NCBI GenBank assembly: GCA_905214715.1
Contig: CAJMMT010000004.1
Span: forward strand, 1-64,000
Length of the DNA: 64,000 bases
From: an uncultured bacterium
GTDB lineage: Bacteria; Bacteroidota; Bacteroidia; Bacteroidales; Muribaculaceae
Direction: 5' to 3'
Positions within the stretch are counted from its first letter, which is position 1; the number at the start of each line of letters is the position of its first letter. The position numbers were made by a program, and so were the translations under genes. Under the pieces are notes generated by a model that was not told where the DNA came from, ran no database searches, and saw only the letters and a program-made list of their open reading frames with translations. Below, piece by piece: positions 15,882 through 25,350 of this stretch.

Positions 15882-15938
15882 CAGACGCTATCGGAAAATA
15901 TCCGAAGCAGGCTTAACTTTTTATAAATTCAAAACATC

Positions 15939-18900
15939 ATGAGAAAACTGACGAAATTATCGCTCGCCGCGATAATGGCTGCCTCAGCTATGGGGTCAGC
16001 TCAAGCCGGTACTTTCGTGGGCGATCGCACCGATTTCCGCGACGAGACCATCTATTTCGCCATGACCTCCCGTTTTTATGACGGGGATCCGGCCAACAAC
16101 GTCTATTGCTGGGACGGTATAAAAAACATCAATGACCCTGAATGGCGTGGAGACTTCAAAGGTCTTATCGACAAGCTCGATTACATCAAAGCCCTCGGTT
16201 TCACTGCCGTGTGGATAACCCCTATTGTAGAAAACGGTTCCGGACTCGACTACCATGGCTATCATGCTCTCGACTTCTCCAAAATCGACCATCGCTACGT
16301 ATCGAAAGATTCCGACGCAGCCGATGCCGACGTAGCTTTCCAGACCCTTATCGATGAGGTTCACAGCCGCGGCATGAAGCTGATACTCGACATAGTACTG
16401 CAGCATACCGGAAACTTCGGCGAGGAAAACCTCTGCCGCATGTTCCGCAAGGATTACACCAAAGACCTTGCCGACATCAACGCCTCGATGATAGTTGTTC
16501 CGCAATCGGAAGGAGGTCTGCTGCCAGCCAATTACCCCGACATGAAACCGGCCGACCAGTATGGCACACGTCTGGCGATGATGAAGAACTCCGACTTCAC
16601 CAACCGGGACACCCACAACTATTGGCATCACAAGGCCTGGTTCGACTGGGATGACCCTTCTCGCTGGTGGGGTCAGATAGCAGGCGACTGCGTGGATCTA
16701 AATACCGAACATCCCGGAGTGGCATCCTATATCGTGGACTGCTATTCCCGTTTCATCAAAATGGGTGTAGACGGCTTCCGTATCGATACCGCAGGCCATA
16801 TACCAAGACTCTCCTTCAACAAACTCTTCATTCCTCAGCTGCTTGAAGCCGCCAATTCGGCCGAAGCCAAGGCCAAGCGCGGCGACACGCCTTTCTTCAT
16901 GTACGGTGAGGTATGTGCCCGCTCCATGGAGGTGATTTACCGTGGCGAGAACTATAACTGCTCTCCCTGCTACTATACCTGGAAAGAGAACAAGGATTAC
17001 GCATGGGACATGGATCCCGCCTCATGGGATAATGTAGTGGCGATTCCCACTCCTACGGAAGGTTCGCACGACTATGAGACTGTAAGCGGTCATACCAACT
17101 GGGAATCCGTTCATAAGCAAGCAGCCGACGACGCCGGCCATGCCGAGTCTATCCTGCGCCGCAGCGACAACGCCAAGCTGAACGGAAACGAATATCACAC
17201 TCCCGACCATTCGGAACACTCCGGTCTGAATGTGATAGACTTCGCCATGCACTGGAACTTCAACTCCGCCTCAGGAGCCTATGGAGTACGCGGCCAGGAC
17301 TATCTCTACAATGACGCCACATACAATGTCGTGTATGTCGATTCCCACGACTATGCCCCGGACAGCAACTACCGTTTCAACAAGGATCAGGGAACATGGG
17401 CCGAGAACCTCTCGCTGATGTTCACTTTCCGCGGTATCCCCTGTATCTATTATGGCTCCGAAGTTGAATTCCAGAAAGGCAAGGATATCGACAAAGGTGC
17501 CGTGATAGCCCTCAAGGAGAGTGGCCGCGCCTACTTCGGCGGCTACATCGAGGGTGATGTGAACGTTACCGACTTTGCCGAATACAGCGGAGCCACCGGC
17601 AACATGGCTTCCACGCTCAGCTATCCGCTGGCTCTCCATATACAGAGGCTCAACAAAATCCGCGCCGCAGTGCCTGCCCTGCGCAAGGGACAGTACAGCA
17701 ACGACGGTTGCTCGGGCAAGATGTGTTTCAAACGTCGCTATACCGATGCCAATACCGATTCTTACGTGCTTGTTACCATCAGCGGCGACGCTACATTCAC
17801 AGGTGTGCTTAACGGCCGCTATACCGATGCCGTTACCGGAGATGTAATAAACGTCAACGACGGCACTCTCTCCGCGAAATGCTCGGGCAAAGGCAACCTG
17901 CGCGTATATGTGCTCGACACCGAAAAGACCAAAGCTCCCGGCAAGGTTGGAACGGACGGCAAGTATCTTTATGCATCGGCACCGGTCGAGGGCGCCTGGT
18001 CAACATGGCCCGACGAGACCATGCCGGATGACACCTGGACCAAACGTCCCGAAGGTGGTCAGGGTGGCGGAGGCGACATCGAAGAGCCCGAAGTACCCAT
18101 AGAGCCCTCTCTGGCTCCCGGCGAACAGGCTGTGTTCTTTGAAAACTCCGCTAACTGGGGCAAGAACATGAAGTGCTATATCTGGAACGATGCAAAACAG
18201 TATGCCGGAGCATGGCCCGGTTCTTCGATGGAATACCTCGGCAACGGTATATACAAGTACACTTATGGCGGCGATGATGAGATTCCCGCTACCGCCGGAG
18301 TGATCTTCAACAGCACGCAGCAGACAGCCGACCTTACATGGAAAAACGGCGGATATTATAACGCCTCAGGATATGTAAAGACTATCGAACCTACCGGCGA
18401 AGGACACCCGATGGTAAGCTTCTCGCCCGCCGGCGGCGACTTTACCGGCAGCATCAACGTTACCCTTACAGTGAAGAACGCTACAGAAGCTTGGTATAAG
18501 GTCGGCGATAGCGCCGAAACTGCCATCGCCGGTGAAACCACCACCATCAGCATCGGTTCCGATATCGCCGAAGGGGAAAGCGTTACAATCTCCTGGAGCG
18601 CGACAAACGCCTCCGAGACACGCACCGGCAGTGTTACCTACCGCAAGGTTCCCGAGGCAACCACACAGCCCATGACCATCTACTATGACAATTCAGTAAC
18701 ATCTTGGAGCAAAGTGCTGGTTCACTATTGGGGTGGCGAAAGCTCCTCAAGTTGGCCGGGAGCCGAAATGACTCTCGTACAGGGTGACATCTACAGCTAC
18801 ACCGTACCCGCAGGTACTTCCGGACTCGTATTCAACAACGGTGGCGGCGACCAGACCAACGATATCACCAAAGTCGAAGCCGGACATCTGTATAAAGGCA

Positions 18901-19082
18901 CCGGCAACCGTGGCTTCGAGGACTGCGGACTATACGCCGTTGTCGGCATTCGCATGAATGCCGACAACGAAGTTCCCGCTGTGTTCTACAACCTGCAGGG
19001 CATCGAAGTCAAGAACCCCGTTCGAGGAAATATCTACATTGTACGCAAAGGCAATGACGTGCGCCGTGTGATGGTGCGCTGA
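15939..19082 (+). CDS. Secreted GH13 alpha-amylase with starch-binding modules
   Basis: 1047 residues with a signal peptide (cleavage after about residue 23, AQA-G). The GH13 catalytic domain fills residues 30 to about 660: GFTAVWITPI, the nucleophile in DGFRIDTAGH, the acid/base glutamate in FMYGEVCAR, and YVDSHDYAP. After a Gly/Pro/Glu linker come two CBM26-like starch-binding domains (about 728-810 and 908-990; WPGSSME and WPGAEMT mark each), separated by a small beta-sandwich domain (about 820-900). The last 35 residues (FYNLQGIEVKNPVRGN...) match the tail of the protein at 2454-3737 and may be a sorting or anchoring signal. It hydrolyses alpha-1,4-glucans outside the cytoplasm. There is no susCD pair nearby. 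A strong terminator follows. Confidence 0.93.
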   Translation: MRKLTKLSLAAIMAASAMGSAQAGTFVGDRTDFRDETIYFAMTSRFYDGDPANNVYCWDGIKNINDPEWRGDFKGLIDKLDYIKALGFTAVWITPIVENGSGLDYHGYHALDFSKIDHRYVSKDSDAADADVAFQTLIDEVHSRGMKLILDIVLQHTGNFGEENLCRMFRKDYTKDLADINASMIVVPQSEGGLLPANYPDMKPADQYGTRLAMMKNSDFTNRDTHNYWHHKAWFDWDDPSRWWGQIAGDCVDLNTEHPGVASYIVDCYSRFIKMGVDGFRIDTAGHIPRLSFNKLFIPQLLEAANSAEAKAKRGDTPFFMYGEVCARSMEVIYRGENYNCSPCYYTWKENKDYAWDMDPASWDNVVAIPTPTEGSHDYETVSGHTNWESVHKQAADDAGHAESILRRSDNAKLNGNEYHTPDHSEHSGLNVIDFAMHWNFNSASGAYGVRGQDYLYNDATYNVVYVDSHDYAPDSNYRFNKDQGTWAENLSLMFTFRGIPCIYYGSEVEFQKGKDIDKGAVIALKESGRAYFGGYIEGDVNVTDFAEYSGATGNMASTLSYPLALHIQRLNKIRAAVPALRKGQYSNDGCSGKMCFKRRYTDANTDSYVLVTISGDATFTGVLNGRYTDAVTGDVINVNDGTLSAKCSGKGNLRVYVLDTEKTKAPGKVGTDGKYLYASAPVEGAWSTWPDETMPDDTWTKRPEGGQGGGGDIEEPEVPIEPSLAPGEQAVFFENSANWGKNMKCYIWNDAKQYAGAWPGSSMEYLGNGIYKYTYGGDDEIPATAGVIFNSTQQTADLTWKNGGYYNASGYVKTIEPTGEGHPMVSFSPAGGDFTGSINVTLTVKNATEAWYKVGDSAETAIAGETTTISIGSDIAEGESVTISWSATNASETRTGSVTYRKVPEATTQPMTIYYDNSVTSWSKVLVHYWGGESSSSWPGAEMTLVQGDIYSYTVPAGTSGLVFNNGGGDQTNDITKVEAGHLYKGTGNRGFEDCGLYAVVGIRMNADNEVPAVFYNLQGIEVKNPVRGNIYIVRKGNDVRRVMVR

Positions 19083-19096
19083 TACTGACCCGACAC

Positions 19097-19145
19097 ATAA
19101 AAGACACCTCCCGGCTTTGTGAAATGGCCGGGAGGTGTCTTTTAT
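19097..19145. terminator. Intrinsic terminator between amylase and phosphatase genes
   Basis: A perfect 19-bp stem (19097-19115 with 19127-19145), 11-base loop, with A/T-rich outer ends (ATAAAAG...CTTTTAT). It sits between two convergent genes and can act in both directions. Confidence 0.9.
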
Positions 19146-19181
19146 ACTTGTCCGCTCAGGCGGACAATCACGGAGAAACCA

Positions 19182-19829
19182 TCATTCCACAAGCGCGAGC
19201 AATTGCGACGGTTCGGTTATGATATGGTCGGCGTAAGCCCTGCGTAGTTCTATCTGCGGCCGGAAGCCCCATGTAACGCCCACCGACTCTATACAGGCCC
19301 TGCGCGCTGTTTCTATATCTACCGCCGAATCACCAACATGCATAGCCTCGGCCTTAGGACAGGGATATGCGTTAAGCACGGCGAAATCTATCGAAGGGTC
19401 GGGTTTGGTATTGCGGTCTTCTATCTGACCCATTACGGCCACAAACGGTATGTCGGGAAAATAATGGTTTATGATACGCCTTGCCGCCGACTCATATTTG
19501 TTGGTGGCGACGGCTACCGCCACGCCTTTTTCCGTAAGCTTCGCGAGCAGTTCCGGTATACCCGGATAAGGATAGGTCTTGTCGGTACAATGCTTGTCGT
19601 AATATTCACGGAAAAGCGCCAGCAGTTTGTCGACTGTCTCCGGATCTGCGTCAGGTTGCGAACGCTCCATGAGTTTGCGCACTCCATTGCCGACTTTAAA
19701 CCGGTAAGACTGTATTGGATGTATGGCGAATCCCATCTCGGCCAAGGCATGGTTGCACGCCGCACCCAGATCGGCTATGGTGTTAAGAAGCGTGCCGTCA
19801 AGATCGAATATGACTAATTTCTTTCGCAT
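19182..19829 (-). CDS. HAD-family phosphatase, phosphoglycolate-phosphatase-like
   Basis: 215 residues of the haloacid dehalogenase superfamily with a helical cap. Motif I is FDLDGTLLNT (nucleophile D9), motif II AVATNKYES, motif III with the lysine of NTKPDPS, motif IV HVGDSAVDIETA. This is the Gph/PGP-like branch, but the physiological substrate cannot be read from sequence. It is a single gene, convergent with the amylase. Confidence 0.88.
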   Translation of the reverse strand: MRKKLVIFDLDGTLLNTIADLGAACNHALAEMGFAIHPIQSYRFKVGNGVRKLMERSQPDADPETVDKLLALFREYYDKHCTDKTYPYPGIPELLAKLTEKGVAVAVATNKYESAARRIINHYFPDIPFVAVMGQIEDRNTKPDPSIDFAVLNAYPCPKAEAMHVGDSAVDIETARRACIESVGVTWGFRPQIELRRAYADHIITEPSQLLALVE

Positions 19830-19971
19830 GGCAATCTGTTTATACTGGAGATGTTTCCACTTTCTACGTAAACCGAAATATTGAAAAATGTGTTTACCAC
19901 AAATCCGAAAAAGTAGAACAACTTCACTGCAAAAATAACCATTCTACCCATTACCACAAAATAACAGTGGA

Positions 19972-20541
19972 TTAGAGACTGTCGCGACGCAGGTTCTCTA
20001 TTATCCGGCGCACGGCGTGCGAAGTGAGGTAATGGCGCGGCGCGGGATTATTTATAATGTCTGCCGCTATCTGCACCGTTGACTTCAGAGTATCTCGCGC
20101 CCGTATATCTTTATAACGACGGTATATCTCACGATACATATCTCTTCGCTCAGCATACATATTTTTCAAAACCTCTTCTGAACCGATTGCCGACTCGCCG
20201 TGCGGAGACATATTGCCCATCCTCTCAGCCATATTACCGAAGGTCATATCGCTAAGTATGGCATTGCGCTTCGGATTTGAGAAGTCAACCAATCCCGCGC
20301 CACACCGCGCACGTTTCTTTAGCATCTCCAAACGTCTGTCGGCGCGCTCCATCTCGCTTATCACAATCGCAGCCCGGGTGTCGCTCACCCAAAATCGTGG
20401 GGCCGGCTTCAAAGAGGCCTCCCTGCATATCTCCATAACCGACACACCGGCAGGAGCTTCGGCAAAAGCACGACGGAAAGACTTGAGCACCTCTCTGTTA
20501 CGGTGCCCGACATAATCTGATGTTGATCCTTTGTATTTCAT
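19972..20541 (-). CDS. Unrecognised basic protein under a palindromic promoter
   Basis: 189 residues from the ATG at 20541 (MKYKGSTSDYVG). An in-frame ATG at 20580 lies upstream of the only promoter-like box (20563-20570), so the shorter form is preferred. There is no signal peptide or membrane segment; the chain is basic and mostly helical, with a central stretch of arginine/glutamate-rich helices (ISEMERADRRLEMLKKRA) and an N-terminal part that could be a helix-turn-helix-like fold (VSVMEICREASLKPAPRFW). I do not recognise the family. The perfect inverted repeat flanking its -7 box suggests a repressor, perhaps this protein itself. Confidence 0.6.
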   Translation of the reverse strand: MKYKGSTSDYVGHRNREVLKSFRRAFAEAPAGVSVMEICREASLKPAPRFWVSDTRAAIVISEMERADRRLEMLKKRARCGAGLVDFSNPKRNAILSDMTFGNMAERMGNMSPHGESAIGSEEVLKNMYAERRDMYREIYRRYKDIRARDTLKSTVQIAADIINNPAPRHYLTSHAVRRIIENLRRDSL

Positions 20542-20545
20542 AAGT

Positions 20546-20581
20546 GTTGAATGTTTACCCCACAAAGATACAACATTCAAC
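20546..20581 (-). promoter_or_regulatory. Promoter enclosed by a perfect 10-bp inverted repeat (operator candidate)
   Basis: GTTGAATGTT (20546-20555) and AACATTCAAC (20572-20581) are exact inverted repeats with a 16-base spacer. The spacer holds the minus-strand -7 box TATCTTTG (20563-20570). Transcription would start near 20556, about 15 bases before the ATG at 20541. A dimeric regulator bound to both half-sites would cover the promoter core. Confidence 0.7.
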
Positions 20582-20631
20582 CAATAAATACAAGCAATGC
20601 TAAATATATTTTACAACAATTATAAACAATC

Positions 20632-20676
20632 CCAATAACTCCAATTACTCCAATAGATCCAATAGCTCCAATCCCC
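20632..20676. repeat. 9-bp minisatellite, five units
   Basis: Five degenerate units of CCAATARCT (CCAATAACT, CCAATTACT, CCAATAGAT, CCAATAGCT, CCAATCCCC) just after the tamL stop codon. The 9-bp period makes a spurious minus-strand reading frame of Gly-Ile repeats. Similar repeats are familiar from Bacteroidales intergenic regions; no function is known to me. Confidence 0.85.
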
Positions 20677-20689
20677 CCAAACCGACATC

Positions 20690-23053
20690 TTAAAAAGGAT
20701 ACCCGATAGAAAAATGAAACGCCGCATCGCGGTGCCAATCGGGGCGTATCAACGGCCAACGGTATTCACCATGCGCGGGATTATGAGCCTTCATTCCTAA
20801 GTCAAAACGCAACAGGAAATAATTGAAGTCCAGTCGCAACCCCAATCCATAAGCGGCCGCAAGTTGCTCGTAAAAGCGATTGAAGCGGAATACTCCTCCC
20901 GGCTGTGTCTCGTAATTCCTTATGGTCCAGATATTGCCAACATCTATGAAGGCACCCAATTCAAGCACCCAGAACAGTTTGGCACGATACTCGGCGTTCA
21001 ACTCCAGACGTATATCGCCACACTGGTTTATGAAATCGCTCACCGAATTCACACCCGGATATGCACCGGGGCCCAAAGTACGCACGGCCCAGCCTCTCAC
21101 TCCATTGGCCCCTCCGCCATAAAACCTTTTCTCAAACGGCAGTATGGTAGAGTTAGCATATGGAACACCAACACCCGTACCTGCATGGAACGCAATCGAA
21201 TTACGCCGGTCTATGGCAAGCAGATATGAGAAATCCAGATCGAAACGCACATACTGCGAGTATCTGATACCGAAAACCTCGTAAGGACGTTCGGTGAAAT
21301 TACGTCCCGGCTGAAACATATTGCTGAGTCCGAACAGCAGATTGCCTGCAATTTCCACATTACCTCGCAAAGTATAGAAATTACGCAGCGGAAGTTTCTG
21401 CCCCGGTGTCTGCGTACGCCTGTCGGTGAGATAGAAATTATATCCCATCCTCATTATGAAGTGGTCTTCATATGAATAGCGAAGCAATGGATTGTCGGGT
21501 GCTATACGGTCTATGAAATCATATGTGCTGCGCGGAAGGTATACATAGTTTATATCTATCGGCGTAAAAGTCTGCCGCCAACGCAACCTTCTGTCGCTCC
21601 ACTTGTAAGACCACCCCGCCGTACTGATAACGCGCGTATATTCAGGTCGCTCCTGATAGTTCATCGATATGTTGAGGCTCGAAGAGGCATTGATGCCACG
21701 CTTGAAACGCTCACTCAGGAAAGGAGCCATGAACCGGGGAAACGTAAGACCGACATCGGCCGAATATTCCATATAACGGTTATGAAGCAGGTTGTCAAGA
21801 TTCAGCTTGCCGGAAAGAGCTTCATACGAACCCGATACTTTGGCACTAAGTGTTTCCGATCCGTTTCCGATATTGCGATGCGAGAAACTGACACCCACCG
21901 CCACACCGAGGTCACCGGCCGAGTTGGTACCCTCGAGTTCGAGCGAGGCAGTCATGTTCTTGCCGGGAGTCAGCAATATATAGGCATCTATGAGCCCGGT
22001 GCCGTCAAGCGCGCCGACAGGCACCAGACGCACATTGATAAACTTCAGAATAGACAGTCGAGACAAGGCCTGATATGTACGGTCCGACATCCGTTCGGAA
22101 TACAAAGCACCGGGGATAATGAAACAGTTCTCATATATCACCTTCGGACGTAAATATCGACGTTCACCATACAATATCTCCATGCCCCGGTAATTCACAG
22201 TGTCGCGTCCCTGAAGCGCACTTAGGTCCGGGTCTGTCGCAGGGTCGTAGTCCGTAACGGCGATCACGCGCCTTATCCTCCACAGATCGAAATCGGAAGG
22301 TACCCTGTCTCCGTTCGTAGCCGTGGCTGCCCGCGCCTCCGGTATGGCCACACGCATAGTAAGGTCGGAAGAGGTACTCCCCGCCATTGTATCGGCAACA
22401 AATGTTATATCCTCCTTCTTGAAGGCATAATAGCCATGATTACGCAGCAAATCATAGATACGCTGACGCTGCTCCTCGAGCAACGACCTGTCGAGCGGCG
22501 AGCCGGAATAAACCGGCATACGGTCCATACGCCCTATAAGAGAGTCGATTCTTTCGTCCTCTATCTCATAGGCTATGGAATCTATGGTATACACCTCACC
22601 CGGCGACAGGGTATAATGCACTTTAATCTTCCGTTTCTTATGGTCGGCTACGGTATCGGCTTTTACCGACGCTTTAAGGAACCCCCGGTTGACAAGCACT
22701 TTACGCAGTTGCTCACTGCTCTCTGCCGTAAGCGCAGAGTCGTAGACTACCGGCGGCTCGCCGAGCTTTCTCACCCAGCGGTTCCAGAACTTTGTGGTAT
22801 CCTTGCCTGAGAGATTATAGAATCCCAGACGGAACTTTATGCTCCACAGCATCTTGTGGTTAGGTTCCTGCCTTAGATATGCCTGTAGCGTACGTGTGTC
22901 TATCTTAGGACCGTTAGCCGTGGAATCTACTGTGATATTTACCTGATCGAGAAGAAACGAGCCCTGGGGAACATGACGCGATGAGACACACCCCGACAGC
23001 GCCACACATAATATGGCGAGCCAAAATATGAATCTTGATTGTCTACAGGGCAT
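20690..23053 (-). CDS. tamL: TamL-type outer-membrane assembly lipoprotein (Omp85 family)
   Basis: 787 residues. The N-terminus is a lipoprotein signal with lipobox LSGC (cysteine 22), the mark of TamL, the Bacteroidota version of TamA. POTRA-like domains follow (about residues 30-280; GFLKASVKADT and HYTLSPGEVYTIDSI), then the 16-strand surface-antigen barrel, with FYGGGANGVRGWAVRTLGP near residue 640 and a C-terminal aromatic residue (GYPF). TamA works with TamB to insert outer-membrane proteins; tamB is not in this window. It begins 9 bases after the cca stop, last in its operon. The 9-bp minisatellite follows the stop. Confidence 0.9.
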   Translation of the reverse strand: MPCRQSRFIFWLAILCVALSGCVSSRHVPQGSFLLDQVNITVDSTANGPKIDTRTLQAYLRQEPNHKMLWSIKFRLGFYNLSGKDTTKFWNRWVRKLGEPPVVYDSALTAESSEQLRKVLVNRGFLKASVKADTVADHKKRKIKVHYTLSPGEVYTIDSIAYEIEDERIDSLIGRMDRMPVYSGSPLDRSLLEEQRQRIYDLLRNHGYYAFKKEDITFVADTMAGSTSSDLTMRVAIPEARAATATNGDRVPSDFDLWRIRRVIAVTDYDPATDPDLSALQGRDTVNYRGMEILYGERRYLRPKVIYENCFIIPGALYSERMSDRTYQALSRLSILKFINVRLVPVGALDGTGLIDAYILLTPGKNMTASLELEGTNSAGDLGVAVGVSFSHRNIGNGSETLSAKVSGSYEALSGKLNLDNLLHNRYMEYSADVGLTFPRFMAPFLSERFKRGINASSSLNISMNYQERPEYTRVISTAGWSYKWSDRRLRWRQTFTPIDINYVYLPRSTYDFIDRIAPDNPLLRYSYEDHFIMRMGYNFYLTDRRTQTPGQKLPLRNFYTLRGNVEIAGNLLFGLSNMFQPGRNFTERPYEVFGIRYSQYVRFDLDFSYLLAIDRRNSIAFHAGTGVGVPYANSTILPFEKRFYGGGANGVRGWAVRTLGPGAYPGVNSVSDFINQCGDIRLELNAEYRAKLFWVLELGAFIDVGNIWTIRNYETQPGGVFRFNRFYEQLAAAYGLGLRLDFNYFLLRFDLGMKAHNPAHGEYRWPLIRPDWHRDAAFHFSIGYPF

Positions 23054-23062
23054 AACAGAGTT

Positions 23063-24388
23063 TTACTTGCCGGATGACCGCCGCCGGAATTGCCGTCGCG
23101 ATGAGCGACGGGCATTGTGCCGGTTGCCTCGCGCCTTTACTTTTTCTCCGGGTATCGGGAATGAATCAGTGCCGAGTACGCACAGTTCCGCACTGCGCTC
23201 GGCCACACGCCTGTAGCGTCCTTCATTATCCGGATCGCGACACAACAGGAAGTCGATAAGCATCTCGAAACGCTCAGGAGTGCCACAGGTCTGCTGCAAC
23301 TCCCTGAGGCCTTTGTCGGTCATCTCATCGGCATCCGGACCCCAGGAGCCGGTGGCATGATGGTTATATATCAGGAAATACACGTCGTCGGCTACCTCGG
23401 GGTCGAACTTCATGCTGCGCAACATCTTGCGAACCTGATTCGCTCCCGTAAGCTCATGACGCGGAAAACGCACCTCTCCCCTGCGATCTTTCACACGGCT
23501 GCGCATCTTTCCCAAGTCGCAAAGCAACAACGCCAAAGCCACTGGCAACGTACGTCTGTCTTTAGGGATATATGTAAGATTGCGAAGATTCCCGATCTGA
23601 TACTGCCATACCCCCGGTATCTTACCCTCGGGACGGCTCTGTTCTATAAATTCAGCCAGTAACGGATTGGCGTAACCGAGCGCGCCTACTTCGTCGAGAC
23701 TTCTTACGGCCTCGTAGGGATTGTTTCCTGTCAGCATTTTGGAAAGCTCGGTGTGGAATCTTTCTTTCGACACTATCGACAACCTCGGTATGTTGCGCCT
23801 CAATGCAGCGTATACCGCCGGGGCTATCTTCCACCCGAAACGGGATGCGAAACGCAGACAACGCAATATCCTTACAGGGTCGTCGTCAAACGTCGAATCG
23901 GGGTCGAGAGGCGTGCGCAACACTCCGGCCTTTATATCCTCGACCCCATGGCCGGTCATGTCGAGATCTTCTCCTCGCGAAATATCGTGATACAGCGTAT
24001 TGACAGTGAAATCGCGTCGAAAACAATCTTCCTCTATGGTGCCGCTGCATACCTCGGGACAACGGGAATTCTCACGGGTATATTTCTCCTTACGGGTCTG
24101 CACGAGTTCTATCTCCTCGCCCGGAAATTCCTTGAGGATGACGCGCGCGGTACCGAATTTCTCGAAAACCACCGGACGACCTGCCAGATAACCTTTAGAT
24201 TGCAGCCAGCGGGCAAACTCTATCCCGCCGTTCGGAGTGTCGACCGCAAGGTCCACATCCTTTATCTCCGCACCCAGTATCAGGTCGCGGCAACACCCGC
24301 CTACGGTAAACACATGTCCTTCCCAGCGGGTGCGCTCGATGTGGATGCGAAGCCACTCGGTAATCCGGTTATAAGTCGCCGTATCCAT
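23063..24388 (-). CDS. cca: CCA tRNA nucleotidyltransferase / poly(A) polymerase family with HD domain
   Basis: 441 residues. The class II nucleotidyltransferase head shows GGCCRDLILG and the metal-binding DVDLAV, then the RRDFTVNTL motif and DDPVRILRCLRFASRFG. An HD-type region follows (RFPRHELTGANQVRKML, IYNHHATG). Most likely it adds or repairs the 3' CCA of tRNAs, which this genome needs because the tRNA-Pro at 63794 does not encode CCA; a poly(A) polymerase role cannot be excluded. The last 25 residues are strongly basic. It shares one base with the upstream ATP-grasp gene. Confidence 0.92.
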   Translation of the reverse strand: MDTATYNRITEWLRIHIERTRWEGHVFTVGGCCRDLILGAEIKDVDLAVDTPNGGIEFARWLQSKGYLAGRPVVFEKFGTARVILKEFPGEEIELVQTRKEKYTRENSRCPEVCSGTIEEDCFRRDFTVNTLYHDISRGEDLDMTGHGVEDIKAGVLRTPLDPDSTFDDDPVRILRCLRFASRFGWKIAPAVYAALRRNIPRLSIVSKERFHTELSKMLTGNNPYEAVRSLDEVGALGYANPLLAEFIEQSRPEGKIPGVWQYQIGNLRNLTYIPKDRRTLPVALALLLCDLGKMRSRVKDRRGEVRFPRHELTGANQVRKMLRSMKFDPEVADDVYFLIYNHHATGSWGPDADEMTDKGLRELQQTCGTPERFEMLIDFLLCRDPDNEGRYRRVAERSAELCVLGTDSFPIPGEKVKARGNRHNARRSSRRQFRRRSSGK

Positions 24389-25341
24389 CAGTTTTCAAAG
24401 AAGATGGCCTCTTTCTGATAACGGGCCATAAGGGTATTGTATGCCCAGTCGGTGCATTCGGCCATAGGTATGCCGAGCATCTCTTTCAGAAGATAATCGG
24501 TGATAGGAGCGCCGGCATATATCGAACAGATCACACCGCCGCCAAGACGAGGATTAACCTCCATAAGCAGGTAACGGTCTGACGACAGGTCATGAAGGAA
24601 CTGCAACGTTATCGGCCCGCGAAGATCGAACGCCTTTATCACGTCCCGGCTCATACGGTCCAAAACCGCGTTGCGGCAGGTTATGGTACGCGTTACCTCT
24701 CCCCCCATCACCTCAAGACGACAACGGGGCACGACAGTCAGTATCTCTCCTTTCTGCGAGACATAACAGTCTACCGTATATTCCTCGCGGTCTTCTATAT
24801 ACTCCTGTACGATATAATCCGACAGATTCTCAAGGTGCATCAGGTCTTCTATGTTATGGAATACCTTTATGCCGCGACTGGCCGAGCCTCGGCGCGGCTT
24901 CGCGATCGCAGGCATTTCGGCGTTGAGCACGGAATAGGTTTTCGGGATAGGTATTCCGGCCTCTTTGAAGGCTTTGGCCGCCTCCACCTTGTCGAACATT
25001 TTACAGGATACCTCGAAATCGCTTACCGGAATGAAGACTTCCGGAAGATACGCCCTGCATTTCGACGCTATCTCTATCGCTCCGTCTACGAACGGGAGTA
25101 TTATGTTGACTTCGTTTTCCTTAGCGACCCTGACAATGTCGGCCACAACCTTGGGGTCAGACCATCTCAGGCCTACGACCACTCTTGCCTCAAGTGCGAT
25201 CGGTACCTGTTCGAGCAGTTCATAACTGATTATCTCCACTTCGCGCCCTATCTCCTTGCCGCTGCGCTTAAGCAGCTGGGCCATCGAAACCCGGCGGGCG
25301 CCGCCGAGCATCATTATGACTATTCTCTTTCGGGTTGACAT
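24388..25341 (-). CDS. ATP-grasp domain protein, carbamoyl-phosphate-synthase-like
   Basis: 317 residues: an N-terminal Rossmann-like part (IVIMMLGGARRVSMAQLLKR), then an ATP-grasp fold with PAIAKPRRGSASRGI (nucleotide-binding strand and glycine loop, about residues 148-162), IVQEYIEDREEYTVDCY and the metal-binding LLMEVNPRLGGG. Such proteins ligate an acid to an amine or amide with ATP; the substrate here is unknown. Close relatives accompany LegB-like dehydratases in nonulosonic-acid or glycan clusters, and a LegB-like gene lies 9 bases upstream, which points to sugar modification. That is inference from context. Confidence 0.82.
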   Translation of the reverse strand: MSTRKRIVIMMLGGARRVSMAQLLKRSGKEIGREVEIISYELLEQVPIALEARVVVGLRWSDPKVVADIVRVAKENEVNIILPFVDGAIEIASKCRAYLPEVFIPVSDFEVSCKMFDKVEAAKAFKEAGIPIPKTYSVLNAEMPAIAKPRRGSASRGIKVFHNIEDLMHLENLSDYIVQEYIEDREEYTVDCYVSQKGEILTVVPRCRLEVMGGEVTRTITCRNAVLDRMSRDVIKAFDLRGPITLQFLHDLSSDRYLLMEVNPRLGGGVICSIYAGAPITDYLLKEMLGIPMAECTDWAYNTLMARYQKEAIFFEN

Positions 25342-25350
25342 AATAGAGAC

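Noticed and set aside
15939..19082. Amylase as part of a Sus-type polysaccharide utilisation locus
   Set aside because: No SusC/SusD-like, hybrid two-component or ECF sigma gene lies nearby.
20577..20759. Small minus-strand frame with Gly-Ile repeats
   Set aside because: It is created by the 9-bp minisatellite and overlaps the end of tamL.
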